From the NCBI GenBank assembly GCA_051006995.1, contig JBPCSQ010000034.1:111647-175646 (forward strand): a DNA stretch of 64,000 bases, read 5' to 3'. Positions within the stretch are counted from its first letter, which is position 1; every line of letters starts with the position of its first letter. Source of the DNA: JAIQGF01 sp051006995 (GTDB lineage: Bacteria; Acidobacteriota; Terriglobia; Terriglobales; Acidobacteriaceae). Positions 39,581 through 48,619 of the stretch are shown one piece after another. Below the pieces are notes generated by a model, which had not been told where the DNA came from, did no database searches, and saw only the letters and a program-made list of their open reading frames with translations. Made by a program: the position numbers and the translations under genes.

Positions 39581-40851
39581 GTGACCGACCTCTCGCGGCT
39601 CGCCGACGAGCCAATGCGGCTCGTCTGGGGCACCGCTTCCGATGCGCCGGCAAAACGCTGCGCGTTTTGCGATCGAATGATGTAATCGGTGTCTTTGAGC
39701 GTGTGCCCGGTCAGAATTGCGACAACGGCCGCGGCCGCATCGAGTTCCCCTCGCTGCGTCAGCTTTCTTAGGCCGGCCAGCGTGGTGGCAGATGCCGGCT
39801 CGCAACCGATGCCATCGCGTCCGATCATTGCCTTGGCTTCGGAAATTTCTTCATCGCTCACGTCCATGGCCATGCCATGGGTGAACTCGAGCGCGCGTAG
39901 CGCCTTCTTCCAAGACTTTGGCGAGCCGATCCGGATGGCAGTAGCTTCGGTTTCCGGCCGCGACACGAGCGCCAGCTCACCGGTGCCGCTGTTCCAAGTC
40001 CGCACCAGTGGGTTGGCGCCCTCAGCTTGCACCACGATCAGCTTCGGAATTTTTTCGATGAAGCCGTTTGCCTTCAGTTCCCGCAATGCCTTGCCAAACG
40101 CGGAAGTGTTTCCCAGGTTTCCGCCGGGGAGAACGATGTAGTCCGGCGGCCGCCACTGCAACTGCTCCAGCAGCTCGAAAATCACCGTCTTCTGCCCCTC
40201 AATGCGATAAGGGTTGATGGAATTCAGGAAATACATTTCGGGACGCATCTGGTGCAGCATGGTCTCCAATGCGTCGTCGAAATTTCCTTCCACTTCCTCG
40301 ATCTCGGCGCCATAGTCCAGCGACTGGGCGAGCTTGTTCAGCGAGACTGCCCCCGCGGGCAGATACACGCGCGCGCGAATGCCTGCCCGCGCTGCGTATG
40401 CAGCAAGCGAAGCCGCGGTATTGCCGGTGGAGGCGCAAGCGGCGATGTTTGCGCCGCGATGCCTCGCCTCGGTCATGCCCACGGTCATGCCGAGATCCTT
40501 AAAGCAACCAGTCGGATTCCAGCCGAGATGCTTGAAACTCAGGTTCTTCAGCCCGCACCACCGGGCCGTTTTTTCGCCGCTCACCAGCGGGCAGTTCCCT
40601 TCTCCGAGCGTGACCACTTCCTGTCTGCGATACGGGCCCGGCAAACACTCACGGAAGCGCCAGACGCCGCTTCGGTCCAGCGGATCAGACGACGCGCGGC
40701 GCTGCAGCCAGGCGCTCTTCAACGATTCGGGATCGAGCAGCATCGCCCCGAGCGCGAGTTCCAGCAGGTCGCCGCAGCGCTGGCACGCAAACAAGAGGTC
40801 GCGCTCCTCGACGCGCGCGCCGCAATCGGGATTGCTGCATCGCAGGAACAT
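39571..40851 (-). CDS. thrC: Threonine synthase
   Basis: The 426-residue PLP enzyme converts O-phosphohomoserine to threonine. An N-terminal zinc-ribbon-like segment (CSNPDCGARVEERDLLFACQ, then RCGD) precedes the catalytic domain. The PLP lysine is in NPTGCFKDLGMTVGM, followed by ACASTGNTAASLAAYAARAG. The ATG shares a base with the hom stop (TGATG), a tight coupling. A start further upstream at 40953 would lie inside hom. It belongs with hom and thrB as the threonine half of the series. Confidence 0.95.
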   Translation of the reverse strand: MFLRCSNPDCGARVEERDLLFACQRCGDLLELALGAMLLDPESLKSAWLQRRASSDPLDRSGVWRFRECLPGPYRRQEVVTLGEGNCPLVSGEKTARWCGLKNLSFKHLGWNPTGCFKDLGMTVGMTEARHRGANIAACASTGNTAASLAAYAARAGIRARVYLPAGAVSLNKLAQSLDYGAEIEEVEGNFDDALETMLHQMRPEMYFLNSINPYRIEGQKTVIFELLEQLQWRPPDYIVLPGGNLGNTSAFGKALRELKANGFIEKIPKLIVVQAEGANPLVRTWNSGTGELALVSRPETEATAIRIGSPKSWKKALRALEFTHGMAMDVSDEEISEAKAMIGRDGIGCEPASATTLAGLRKLTQRGELDAAAAVVAILTGHTLKDTDYIIRSQNAQRFAGASEAVPQTSRIGSSASRERSVTCS

Positions 40852-42200
40852 CAGGCGCCCTCCGCCAACACCGGCAAACTGAGCGGCGGCTGAACCAGGA
40901 AGTCCATGGGCCGAATCTGCTCCAGGGCATTCTCCAGCGCCGCCGCGCTGCACGCGTCGAACTCGATGACGAAGGGCAGCGCCGATTTGGAATAGCCCGG
41001 CTTCTGAAGAATGGAATCAATGTTGATCTCGTGGTCGGCAAACACCGCCGCCAGCGCCGCGATAATCCCCGGCCGGTCCTTCACCGTGAAGCGAACGTAC
41101 TGTCGCGAGACGAAATCGCTGCTGACGCTTTTCGGAATGGCCGGCGACACCGACCCGGCATAGCTTGCGCCGTTGGTCTTCACAATCGCCGCCAAATCGG
41201 AAACCACGGCCACGGCGGTCGGATTCCCCCCGGCGCCGAAGCCGGAGAAAACCGTGTCCCCTCCATACTCCCCGGTGGCGATCACCAGGTTCTGGCTGCC
41301 CTGCACGCGCGCCAGCGGCGAGGTCATCGTGACCAGGGCCGGCTGCACGGAGGCGAACAGATTGCCCTCGTTCACCTCCGCGCGCGAAACCTGCCGGATG
41401 GTTGCACCCAAGTCGTGCGCGTATTCGAAGTCCACCGCTTCAATATCGCGGATGGAGCGGCAGTACACGTCGCTGATTCGCAATTGCTGCTGCAATCCGA
41501 CACGGGCCAGGATCGCCAGCTTGGCGGCGGCGTCCGCCCCATCCAGATCTTCACTGGGATCGGCCTCGGCGAATCCGAGCCTCTGCGCTTCCTTGACAGC
41601 CGGATCGAACGAGACGCCGGCGCGCTCAATCTGCGTCAGGATGTAGTTGCAGGTGCCGTTCAGAATGCCGCGCACGCGGGTGAGCCGGTCGCCGGCGAGC
41701 CCATCCTGCAGCGCCGACACAACCGGAACCCCGCCCGCGACGGATGCACCGAAGGCAAGATGCCGGCCCATCTTCTGCGCCAACTCCAGCAACTCAGGCC
41801 CGCGGTGCGCGATCAGTTGCTTGTTCGCGGTCACCACCGACTTGCCCGACAGCAGCGCGCGGCGAATCCAATCTTCCGCCGGAGACAGGCCGCCCACCAG
41901 CTCGACGACAATGTCCACATCGGCGCCAAGCACTTCGTCCGCGTCGGCCGTCCAGCGCACCTCGCCCGGGAGCCACGGAGCGCGGCCGCGGTCCACGCTG
42001 CGACTGCACACGTGCGTCAGCGCGAAGCGCCCCGGTTCACGCTCGCACAGGATTTTTGCCACCGCACTGCCGACGGTGCCGAAGCCGATCATGCCCACCT
42101 TCGCTGGAGCGTGACTCGCATGAAGCTTGGCAGGCGAGTGCAGATGCTCGCCGCCAGGGGAGCGGAATCTCGGCCGGGATGGCAGCGGATGCGAGCTCAT
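40851..42200 (-). CDS. hom: Homoserine dehydrogenase with C-terminal ACT domain
   Basis: This 449-residue enzyme reduces aspartate semialdehyde to homoserine. The NAD(P) motif is GMIGFGTVGSAVAKIL (about 37-52). The catalytic region includes VAGGVPVVSALQDGLAGD and RGILNGTCNYILTQIE. An ACT domain (about 365-435, RFTVKDRPGIIAALAAVF) implies feedback inhibition, normally by threonine. The start at 42200 overlaps ilvE as ATGA. The first ~35 residues are an unusual extension encoded partly by a GGCGAG/CTCGCC hairpin, so a start nearer residue 36 is possible. Confidence 0.95.
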   Translation of the reverse strand: MSSHPLPSRPRFRSPGGEHLHSPAKLHASHAPAKVGMIGFGTVGSAVAKILCEREPGRFALTHVCSRSVDRGRAPWLPGEVRWTADADEVLGADVDIVVELVGGLSPAEDWIRRALLSGKSVVTANKQLIAHRGPELLELAQKMGRHLAFGASVAGGVPVVSALQDGLAGDRLTRVRGILNGTCNYILTQIERAGVSFDPAVKEAQRLGFAEADPSEDLDGADAAAKLAILARVGLQQQLRISDVYCRSIRDIEAVDFEYAHDLGATIRQVSRAEVNEGNLFASVQPALVTMTSPLARVQGSQNLVIATGEYGGDTVFSGFGAGGNPTAVAVVSDLAAIVKTNGASYAGSVSPAIPKSVSSDFVSRQYVRFTVKDRPGIIAALAAVFADHEINIDSILQKPGYSKSALPFVIEFDACSAAALENALEQIRPMDFLVQPPLSLPVLAEGA

Positions 42201-43186
42201 ACTTCCGCCCTGTTCTCCGCCTCGCCGGCATGGAACAGCGGCGCCGCCTGCGCCCGCCAATCATCGACGGGAACCGGATCCAGCCATTGCGCTGAAAGCT
42301 CATGCCGCCCGTGCACTAACTCGCTGAACTCGCGCTGCAACTTGCGCGTGATCGGCCCCGCATGTCCCGAGCCGATGGTGCGGCCATCAATCTCGCGCAA
42401 GGCGATCACTTCCGCCGCCGTGCCGCAGACGAAGACCTCGTCGGCGGTGTAGAGCTGGTCGCGCGAAATCGGCCCTTCGACGACCTGGAGGCCGAGCCGC
42501 CGCGCCAGCACCAGCAGGCTGTCGCGCGTAATCCCTTCCAGAATGGCGGCCCCGGGCGGGGTGCGCACGACGCCGCGCTTCACCAGGAAAATGTTTTCAC
42601 CGGTACACTCGGCGACATAGCCATTAGGGTCGAGCATGATGGCCTCGTCGTAGCCGAGTCGCAGCGATTCGGTGCGCGCCAGCACCGAGTTCGCGTAGTT
42701 GCCCGCAATCTTTGCCTTGGTCATCATCACGTTGGCATGGTGGCGCGTGAACGACGACACGTTTGCGCGAACGCCGCGCTGCAGCGCGTCCTCGCCCAGA
42801 TAGGCCTGCCACTTCCAGACCGCGATGGCGGCGTGCGCGACGCCACTGTCCACTGTCAGGTTCCAACCGCCCTCGGCCAGATAGATCAGCGGCCGGATGT
42901 AGCACTCGTCGAACCCATTAGCCGCCGTCACCTGGCGTGCCGCCTGCGTGAGTTCGTCCTGGCTGAAGCGCATGTCGCGGAATCCGAGCACATGCGCCGA
43001 CTCGAACAGCCGCGCCATGTGATCTTCGAGGCGGAAGATCGCCGGGCCATTCGCCGTGGCGTAACAGCGAATGCCCTCGAAGACCGCGATCCCGTAGTGC
43101 AGGCCGGGAGTTAGAAAGTGCAGGGTCGCGTCCTTGAAGGCGACCATCTTTCCGTTCATCCAGATCAATCGTGAACTGGGAGGCAT
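42197..43186 (-). CDS. ilvE: Branched-chain amino acid aminotransferase
   Basis: This 329-residue class IV PLP aminotransferase carries out the last step of Ile, Val and Leu synthesis. PLP binds K159 in MTKAKIAGNYANS. Other conserved pieces are FEGIRCYATANGPAIFRLEDH, YIRPLIYLAEGG and VAECTGENIFLVKRG. The group I branched-chain length and motifs fit better than D-amino acid aminotransferase. It lies between ilvC and hom, where it links the branched-chain and threonine halves of the series. Confidence 0.95.
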   Translation of the reverse strand: MPPSSRLIWMNGKMVAFKDATLHFLTPGLHYGIAVFEGIRCYATANGPAIFRLEDHMARLFESAHVLGFRDMRFSQDELTQAARQVTAANGFDECYIRPLIYLAEGGWNLTVDSGVAHAAIAVWKWQAYLGEDALQRGVRANVSSFTRHHANVMMTKAKIAGNYANSVLARTESLRLGYDEAIMLDPNGYVAECTGENIFLVKRGVVRTPPGAAILEGITRDSLLVLARRLGLQVVEGPISRDQLYTADEVFVCGTAAEVIALREIDGRTIGSGHAGPITRKLQREFSELVHGRHELSAQWLDPVPVDDWRAQAAPLFHAGEAENRAEV

Positions 43187-43252
43187 GTGACTCCTCCTTC
43201 AAAAGCAGATTCCTCGCGGGCTGACGCCCACTCGGAATGACAAAAGCAAAAG
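43187..43252. repeat. GAATGAC-family repeat between ilvC and ilvE
   Basis: GATTCCTCGCGGGCTGACGC and CCACTCGGAATGACAAAAG lie in a 66-base gap inside the ilv series. This is one copy of the dispersed family also seen at 37150, 44348 and 59055. Confidence 0.55.
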
Positions 43253-44314
43253 TTAGTCCGCCGCGCTGGCCGATCCTGCCGGCGCCGCTGCCGAGGGCTG
43301 CGCGGATTCCTGCCGCACATCCACCGGATCGAGGAACGGCATCATGCTCCGCAGCTTCGCGCCGACATCCTCAATCAGGTGGTGCTGCTCGCGCTCGCGC
43401 TGCTGGTTGAACCACGGCCGGCCGGCCTCGTTCTCCGCAATCCAGTTCTTGGCATAAGTGCCGTCCTGTATTTCGTCGAGGATTTTGCGCATCGTGGCCT
43501 TGGTATCGGCAGTCACGATGCGCGGGCCGCCGGTGTAATCGCCGTGCTCGGCAGTGTCGCTGACCGAGTAACGCATGTAATTGAGTCCGCCGCGGTACAT
43601 CAGGTCCACGATCAGCTTCAACTCGTGTAGGCATTCGAAGTAAGCGATTTCCGGCTGGTATCCGGCTTTCACCAGCGTCTCGAAGCCAGCCTTCACCAGC
43701 GCGCTGACCCCGCCGCACAGCACCGTCTGCTCGCCGAACAGATCGGTCTCGGTTTCTTCTTTGAATGTGGTCTCGAGCAATCCCGCGCGCGTGACCCCGA
43801 GCGCCTTGGCATACGACAGCGTCAGCTCTTTGGCCTTACCTGTCGCATCCTGATGGATGGCGAGCAGCGCCGGCGTGCCTTCGCCTTCCACGTACAGCTC
43901 GCGCACGCGATGGCCCGGCGACTTGGGCGCGACCATGGTCACGTCCACGCCGCGCGGCGCTTGAATGGTTTTGAAGTGAATGTTGAAGCCGTGTCCGAAC
44001 ATCAGCATCTTGCCCGGCGACATATGCGGCGCGATCTGCTTGGAATAGATTGCCGGCTGCGTGGTGTCGGGCGCCAGCATCATGACCACGTCCGCCCAGG
44101 CGGCGGCGCGATCCGGCGTCACCACCGTCAGTCCCTGCTTCTCAGCCTTGGCTCGCGACTTGCTGCCTTCATGCAACCCGACTTGCACCTGCACGCCGCT
44201 GTCGCGCAGGTTGAGCGCGTGCGCGTGCCCCTGCGATCCGTAACCAACGATCGCGACCTTCTTCGCCTGGATCAGCGCCAGGTCAGCATCCTGGTCGTAA
44301 TAAATTTTTGCCAT
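43253..44314 (-). CDS. ilvC: Ketol-acid reductoisomerase (NADP+)
   Basis: The 353-residue class I enzyme isomerises and reduces acetolactate or acetohydroxybutyrate. The Rossmann motif is VGYGSQGHAHALNLRDSG, with a phosphate-binding HEGSKSRAKAE suiting NADPH. The metal-binding D and E residues are around LFGEQTVLCGG and FECLHELKLIVDLMY. A 20-residue Ala/Ser-rich tail extends past the usual ~330 residues. The start MAKIYYDQDADLALI is chosen; a frame to 44410 is read from a dispersed repeat. Confidence 0.97.
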   Translation of the reverse strand: MAKIYYDQDADLALIQAKKVAIVGYGSQGHAHALNLRDSGVQVQVGLHEGSKSRAKAEKQGLTVVTPDRAAAWADVVMMLAPDTTQPAIYSKQIAPHMSPGKMLMFGHGFNIHFKTIQAPRGVDVTMVAPKSPGHRVRELYVEGEGTPALLAIHQDATGKAKELTLSYAKALGVTRAGLLETTFKEETETDLFGEQTVLCGGVSALVKAGFETLVKAGYQPEIAYFECLHELKLIVDLMYRGGLNYMRYSVSDTAEHGDYTGGPRIVTADTKATMRKILDEIQDGTYAKNWIAENEAGRPWFNQQREREQHHLIEDVGAKLRSMMPFLDPVDVRQESAQPSAAAPAGSASAAD

Positions 44315-44347
44315 CGTCTTCTCCTCAACAATTGGACAGTCTTTACT

Positions 44348-44440
44348 GGAATCATCCCGAGCGGAGCGAGGGACCTGCTGTGGCCGCCTCCATTCGCGCA
44401 GTAAACACAACAGATTCCTCTCTGCGCTCGGAATGACTCC
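44348..44440. repeat. imperfect inverted repeat, GAATGAC family
   Basis: The left arm 44348-44381 (GGAATCATCCCGAGCGGAGC...) and right arm 44407-44440 (ending CTCGGAATGACTCC) are each 34 bases and largely complementary, with a 25-base loop. The element could form a long hairpin in the ilvN-ilvC gap. Confidence 0.75.
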
Positions 44441-44462
44441 AGTCCGTTTCTTCGTCTCGCAC

Positions 44463-45011
44463 TCACACCGAATACGTGGTCATCGCGTCCGGCTCATCGA
44501 AAATTGCCGGCGCCGATGCCATCGCTGCCACGCACTTGCTGCCCCGCGCCATTGCCACGCGACCGGTGCGCACTACTTCCAGTACGCCATAGGGACGGAG
44601 CACCTCGAGCAGGCCGTCAATCTTGTCCTCGGTCCCGGTAATCTCGATCACCACTGACTCCGGCGCAACGTCCACCACGCGCGCGCGAAACACCAGCGCG
44701 AGCTGCATCAGGTGCGTGCGGGCATCAGCGCCGGCCGCCACCTTGATCATGGCGAGCTCGCGAAACACCGACGGCGCCGCGGTCACGTTCTGCACCTGCA
44801 GCACGTTCACGATTTTGTAGAGGTAGGCTTCCACGCGCTGCGCCTGGAACTGGTCGGCATCCACCGTGATGGTCATGCGTGACGTGCCGGGTTTCTCAGT
44901 GTGCCCGACGGTGAGCGACTCGATGTTGAAGGCGCGGCGGCGGAACAGCGAGGCCACGCGGTTGAGCACGCCCGGTTTGTTTTCCACGTAAACGACGAAG
45001 GTATTCAGCAT
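44463..45011 (-). CDS. ilvN: Acetolactate synthase small (regulatory) subunit
   Basis: The 182-residue regulatory subunit has an N-terminal ACT domain, MLNTFVVYVENKPGVLNRVA and LFRRRAFNIESLTVG (valine binding), and a C-terminal ALS_ss domain (about 85-160). It activates IlvB and confers feedback inhibition. The ATG overlaps the ilvB stop by seven bases. The longer frame to 45293 lies inside ilvB and is not the gene. Called ilvN or ilvH depending on the naming tradition. Confidence 0.95.
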   Translation of the reverse strand: MLNTFVVYVENKPGVLNRVASLFRRRAFNIESLTVGHTEKPGTSRMTITVDADQFQAQRVEAYLYKIVNVLQVQNVTAAPSVFRELAMIKVAAGADARTHLMQLALVFRARVVDVAPESVVIEITGTEDKIDGLLEVLRPYGVLEVVRTGRVAMARGSKCVAAMASAPAIFDEPDAMTTYSV

Positions 45012-46720
45012 GGTTTCCTCGAATCGGCATCGGCCTGCGGCTGTGGCCGGCGGATCATCTGGTGCAGGTCGGCGCCCGCCGGAACCATCGGGTACACCGT
45101 GTCTTCCTTCTCGACCCGGAAGTCGATGAGGAACGGTCCCGGATGTTCGCGCGCCACGCGCACTGCCGGCATCACCTCCGAACGCTCCTTCACGCTGATG
45201 CCGCGCACGCCGAACGCTTCCGCCAACCTGACGAAATCGGGGTTGCGCAGCGGCGTGGCGTGATAGCGCTTGTCGTAGAAAAATTCCTGCCACTGCCGCA
45301 CCATGCCGAGATAGCCGTTGTTGATGATGGCGATCTTGATGTCGAGCCCTTCCTGCGCCATGGTGGCCAGCTCGGGCATGGTCATCTGGAAGCCGCCGTC
45401 ACCGACAACGACCCACACTTCGGCATTCGGGCGTGCGAATTTCGCGCCGATCGCCGCCGGCAACGCGAATCCCATAGTGCCCAGCCCGCCGGAGGTCAGC
45501 AGCGACCGCGGCTCGCTGTGGTGGTAGTACTGCGCCTCCCACATCTGGTGCTGGCCGACGTCGGTCACTACCAGCGCGCGTCCGTCGGTCTCACGCCAGA
45601 GGTCGTTGATAACGTGCGCGGCGTAGAGACGCCCGTTATCAGGCAGATTCTGTATGTCGCGCACCGCGGAATCGCCCTTCAATTCGGCGATGTGCGCCAG
45701 CCACTCGGAGCGGTCGCCACGCTCCACGCGCGGCAGCAGGCTTTCCACGACATCGCGAACGTCGCCGACGAGCGGAACGTCCACCTTGACGTTCTTGTTG
45801 ATCTCCGCGCGGTCAATTTCGACGTGGATCTTGCGCGCGTGCGGCGCATAGGTTTTCAGGTTGCCGGTCACACGGTCATCGAAGCGCATGCCGAGCGCGA
45901 TCAGCAGGTCCGCCTCCTGAATCGCGTGGTTCACCCAGGCTTCACCGTGCATGCCCATCATGCCGAGGTTCAGCGGGTGCAGCGCGGGAACGGCGCCGAT
46001 GCCGAGCAGCGTCATGGCGATGGGAATATTGGCCTTTTCCGCGAAGAACGAGACTGCCTGCATGGCGCCGGAAATCAGGATGCCGTGCCCGGCGAGGATC
46101 ACCGGACGTTTGGCGCTGTTGATGAGGTCCAGGGCTCGATCGCAATCCGCGGGATCGCAGTGCAACGGCGGCCGGTATCCCGGCAGCTGCGGTGCTGCCG
46201 CCTCCCAATCGAATTCACAGGACGATTGCTGAGCGTCCTTGGTGATGTCCACCAGTACCGGACCCGGCCGTCCCGATTTCGCGATGTGAAACGCCTCGCG
46301 CAGCGTGCGCGCCAGCTCGCTGACGTGCGTCACCAGCGCGTTGTGCTTGGTGATGGGCAGCGTGACTCCGGTGATGTCGGTTTCCTGGAAGGCGTCGGAG
46401 CCGATCAGCTTGCTGCCCACCTGCCCGGTGATGCACACGATGGGCGAGGAATCCAGCATCGCGGTGGCGATGCCGGTCACCATATTGGTGGCGCCGGGCC
46501 CGGAGGTTGCAATGGCGACGCCCACGCCGCCGCTGGCCCGCGCGAATCCGTCGGCCATGTGCGTTGCGCCCTGCTCGTGCCGCACCAGGATGTGGTGCAC
46601 GGGATATTTCCAGATGGCGTCGTAAACCGGCAGAATCGCTCCGCCGGGATACCCGAAAACGTAGTTCACGTTTTCCCGCACCAGACATTCCCAGACAATC
46701 TCTGCGCCGGTTTTCTTCAT
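45005..46720 (-). CDS. ilvB: Acetolactate synthase large (catalytic) subunit
   Basis: The 571-residue ThDP enzyme forms acetolactate and acetohydroxybutyrate. The catalytic glutamate is in LVRHEQGATHMADGFARASG; the ThDP/Mg motif is VVGDGGFQMTMPELATM...NNGYLGMVRQWQ. An FAD domain is present in the middle. Normal length; it starts MKKTGAEIVWECLVREN. It is 19 bases downstream of ilvD and overlaps ilvN. With ilvN it makes the committed step of branched-chain synthesis. Confidence 0.97.
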   Translation of the reverse strand: MKKTGAEIVWECLVRENVNYVFGYPGGAILPVYDAIWKYPVHHILVRHEQGATHMADGFARASGGVGVAIATSGPGATNMVTGIATAMLDSSPIVCITGQVGSKLIGSDAFQETDITGVTLPITKHNALVTHVSELARTLREAFHIAKSGRPGPVLVDITKDAQQSSCEFDWEAAAPQLPGYRPPLHCDPADCDRALDLINSAKRPVILAGHGILISGAMQAVSFFAEKANIPIAMTLLGIGAVPALHPLNLGMMGMHGEAWVNHAIQEADLLIALGMRFDDRVTGNLKTYAPHARKIHVEIDRAEINKNVKVDVPLVGDVRDVVESLLPRVERGDRSEWLAHIAELKGDSAVRDIQNLPDNGRLYAAHVINDLWRETDGRALVVTDVGQHQMWEAQYYHHSEPRSLLTSGGLGTMGFALPAAIGAKFARPNAEVWVVVGDGGFQMTMPELATMAQEGLDIKIAIINNGYLGMVRQWQEFFYDKRYHATPLRNPDFVRLAEAFGVRGISVKERSEVMPAVRVAREHPGPFLIDFRVEKEDTVYPMVPAGADLHQMIRRPQPQADADSRKPC

Positions 46721-46739
46721 GTGATCCTCAGTTTCTGTT

Positions 46740-48422
46740 TCAACTCGTCACTGCGCCCATGGACGCTGATGACACCGACCGCGCGTATTTCGCCATCACG
46801 CCGCTGGGGTAACGCGGCGCAGGCTCGGACCAGTTCGTCATGCGCGCCCTGATCTCCTCGTCTGACAACTCCACCCGCAGCGAACGCGCCGGAATATCGA
46901 ACACTACGATGTCGCCATCGCGAACGGCGGCAATCGGCCCGCCGCGCGCTGCTTCCGGAGCAACGTGTCCCGCCATTAACCCGTGGGTTGCGCCGGAGAA
47001 TCGCCCATCCGTCAGCAGCGCGACTGAATCGCCCAGTCCAGCGCCGCTGATGGCCGCGGTGACGGCCAGCATTTCCCTCATGCCCGGTCCGCCCCGCGGT
47101 CCTTCATAGCGGATCACCACCACATCACCAGCGCGAATTCTTCCCTGCTGCACGGCGTCGAATGCCTGTTCCTCGCTATCGAAAACGCGCGCCGGACCGC
47201 GGAATTGCAACAGGTTATGTCCCGCAACTTTCACCACGCAGCCCTCGGGCGCCAGATTGCCTTTCAAAATTGCCAGGCCCCCGGTCGGCTTGAGCGGATT
47301 GCTAATAGGCCGCACCACCTCTTGCTCCGGTCTTTCCTTCGCCGCCTGAGCCTCCTCGCCGATGCGTTTTCCGGTCACGGTCATCGCGTTCCCGTTCAGC
47401 AGCTTCGCCTGGTGTAGCCGTTGCGCGATCAGCCGCGTTCCGCCGGCTTCAAACAGGTCGGTCGCTACGAAGCGCCCGCCGGGCTTCAAGTCCGCCAGCA
47501 GCGGAACGCGCGCGCTGATGCAGTGGAAGTCATCAATGTCGAGGGAAACACCGGCCTCGCGCGCAATCGCCAGCAGGTGCAGGACTGCGTTGGTCGAGCC
47601 GCCGGTTGCGGCCACGCTGGCGATGGCGTTCTCTATCGCAGCGCGCGTCACAATGTGCCGCGGACGGATGTCGCGGCGCACCAGGTCCATCACCAACGCG
47701 CCCGCCCGTCGCGCCGCACACGATTTCATCTCGAGCATTGCGGGCACGCTGGAATCCGCCATTGGAGCAATTCCAAGAAACTCGCACGCGGTTGCCATGG
47801 TGTTGGCGGTGAACTGCCCGCCGCAGGCGCCCGCCCCGGGACACGCGTTGTCCTCAAGGCAGCGGAACTCCTCGTCAGTCATTGTTCCTCGCGCGTGCGA
47901 GCCGACTGCCTCGAATACGTCCTGGATGGTGACGTTGCGGCCGGCAAAATGTCCGGGGGCAATGGATCCTCCGTAGAGCACCAGGCCCGGCACGTCCACG
48001 CGCAGCAGCGCCATGACGGCGCCGGGGATGGTCTTGTCGCAGCCGACCAGCACCACCAGCCCGTCAAACAAATTGCCGCGCGCCACCAGCTCGATGGAAT
48101 CGGCGATCACCTCGCGGCTGATCAGCGAAGCGCGCATGCCCTCGCTGCCCATCGTGATCCCGTCGGAAATGGAAACCGTGTTGAACTCCATGGGCGTGCC
48201 GCCGGCGGCGCGGATTCCTTCTTTCACATCCACGGCCAGTTCGCGCAGGTGGTAATTGCACGGCCCGATCTCGATCCAGGTGTTGGCGACGCCGATGATC
48301 GGACGCCGCAGGTCTTCATCGCTGAAGCCCACCGCCTTCAGCATGGCGCGCGCCGGCGCCCGGCTGTCGCCGTCAGTGATTGCGCCGCTGCGCCGCTTGC
48401 CTTCGCTCTCCGCTTTGGTCAT
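46740..48422 (-). CDS. ilvD: Dihydroxy-acid dehydratase
   Basis: The 560-residue Fe-S dehydratase is third in the Ile/Val pathway. Cluster ligands are in GCDKTIPGAVMAL and NACPGAGACGGQFTANTMA, and the C-terminal LTDGRFSGATHGLMAGHVAP is conserved. The start MTKAESEGKRRSGAI is chosen because the alternative at 48512 runs through the attenuator hairpin. It is the first enzyme gene of the series. Its ATG is 18 bases beyond the attenuator terminator and has only a weak ribosome site. Confidence 0.96.
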   Translation of the reverse strand: MTKAESEGKRRSGAITDGDSRAPARAMLKAVGFSDEDLRRPIIGVANTWIEIGPCNYHLRELAVDVKEGIRAAGGTPMEFNTVSISDGITMGSEGMRASLISREVIADSIELVARGNLFDGLVVLVGCDKTIPGAVMALLRVDVPGLVLYGGSIAPGHFAGRNVTIQDVFEAVGSHARGTMTDEEFRCLEDNACPGAGACGGQFTANTMATACEFLGIAPMADSSVPAMLEMKSCAARRAGALVMDLVRRDIRPRHIVTRAAIENAIASVAATGGSTNAVLHLLAIAREAGVSLDIDDFHCISARVPLLADLKPGGRFVATDLFEAGGTRLIAQRLHQAKLLNGNAMTVTGKRIGEEAQAAKERPEQEVVRPISNPLKPTGGLAILKGNLAPEGCVVKVAGHNLLQFRGPARVFDSEEQAFDAVQQGRIRAGDVVVIRYEGPRGGPGMREMLAVTAAISGAGLGDSVALLTDGRFSGATHGLMAGHVAPEAARGGPIAAVRDGDIVVFDIPARSLRVELSDEEIRARMTNWSEPAPRYPSGVMAKYARSVSSASMGAVTS

Positions 48423-48439
48423 CTGCGCTCGATTACAAA

Positions 48440-48470
48440 CAAAAAACCCACCGTGTCTCGGCGGTGGGTT
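48440..48470 (-). terminator. intrinsic terminator of the ilv attenuator
   Basis: On the minus strand AACCCACCG pairs with CGGTGGGTT (48462-48470 and 48445-48453, 8-base loop) and runs into six Ts, 18 bases before ilvD. A terminator in front of the first structural gene is the hallmark of attenuation. GGCGGAGGG at the end of the leader peptide gene (48500-48508) can pair with CCCACCGCC (48460-48468) at eight of nine positions and would prevent the terminator from forming. Confidence 0.85.
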
Positions 48471-48492
48471 GGGGTTGTGTTGGATTGCTCTT

Positions 48493-48609
48493 TTACCCGC
48501 CCTCCGCCTCATCCAGCGGTGTTCTTACTACCGCTGTAATTCGGCGAAGTACGGTACCGGTGCGCAGGATCGGAAGGAGGTCCGCGAAGCTGGCGCCGAT
48601 GTTTGACAT
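48493..48609 (-). CDS. ilv operon leader peptide (38 residues)
   Basis: The frame reads MSNIGASFADLLPILRTGTV and continues LRRITAVVRTPLDEAEGG-stop. Fifteen of 38 residues are Ile, Leu, Val or Thr, the end products of the downstream genes (ilvDBNCE, hom, thrCB). The final codons (GGC GGG TAA region) overlap the antiterminator strand, so a ribosome that reaches the stop would release the terminator. A stall at the Ile/Val codons around residues 20-28 would leave the antiterminator free. A CAGCGGT/ACCGCTG hairpin (48514-48536) covers those codons. No ribosome site is visible; the ATG is 11 bases past a TATAGT, which suggests leaderless translation. Confidence 0.75.
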   Translation of the reverse strand: MSNIGASFADLLPILRTGTVLRRITAVVRTPLDEAEGG

Positions 48610-48619
48610 GAGGAGCAAG

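Noticed and set aside
45062..46852. 596-codon plus-strand frame opposite ilvB
   Set aside because: Shadow of ilvB; no recognisable motif, and the minus-strand gene is complete.
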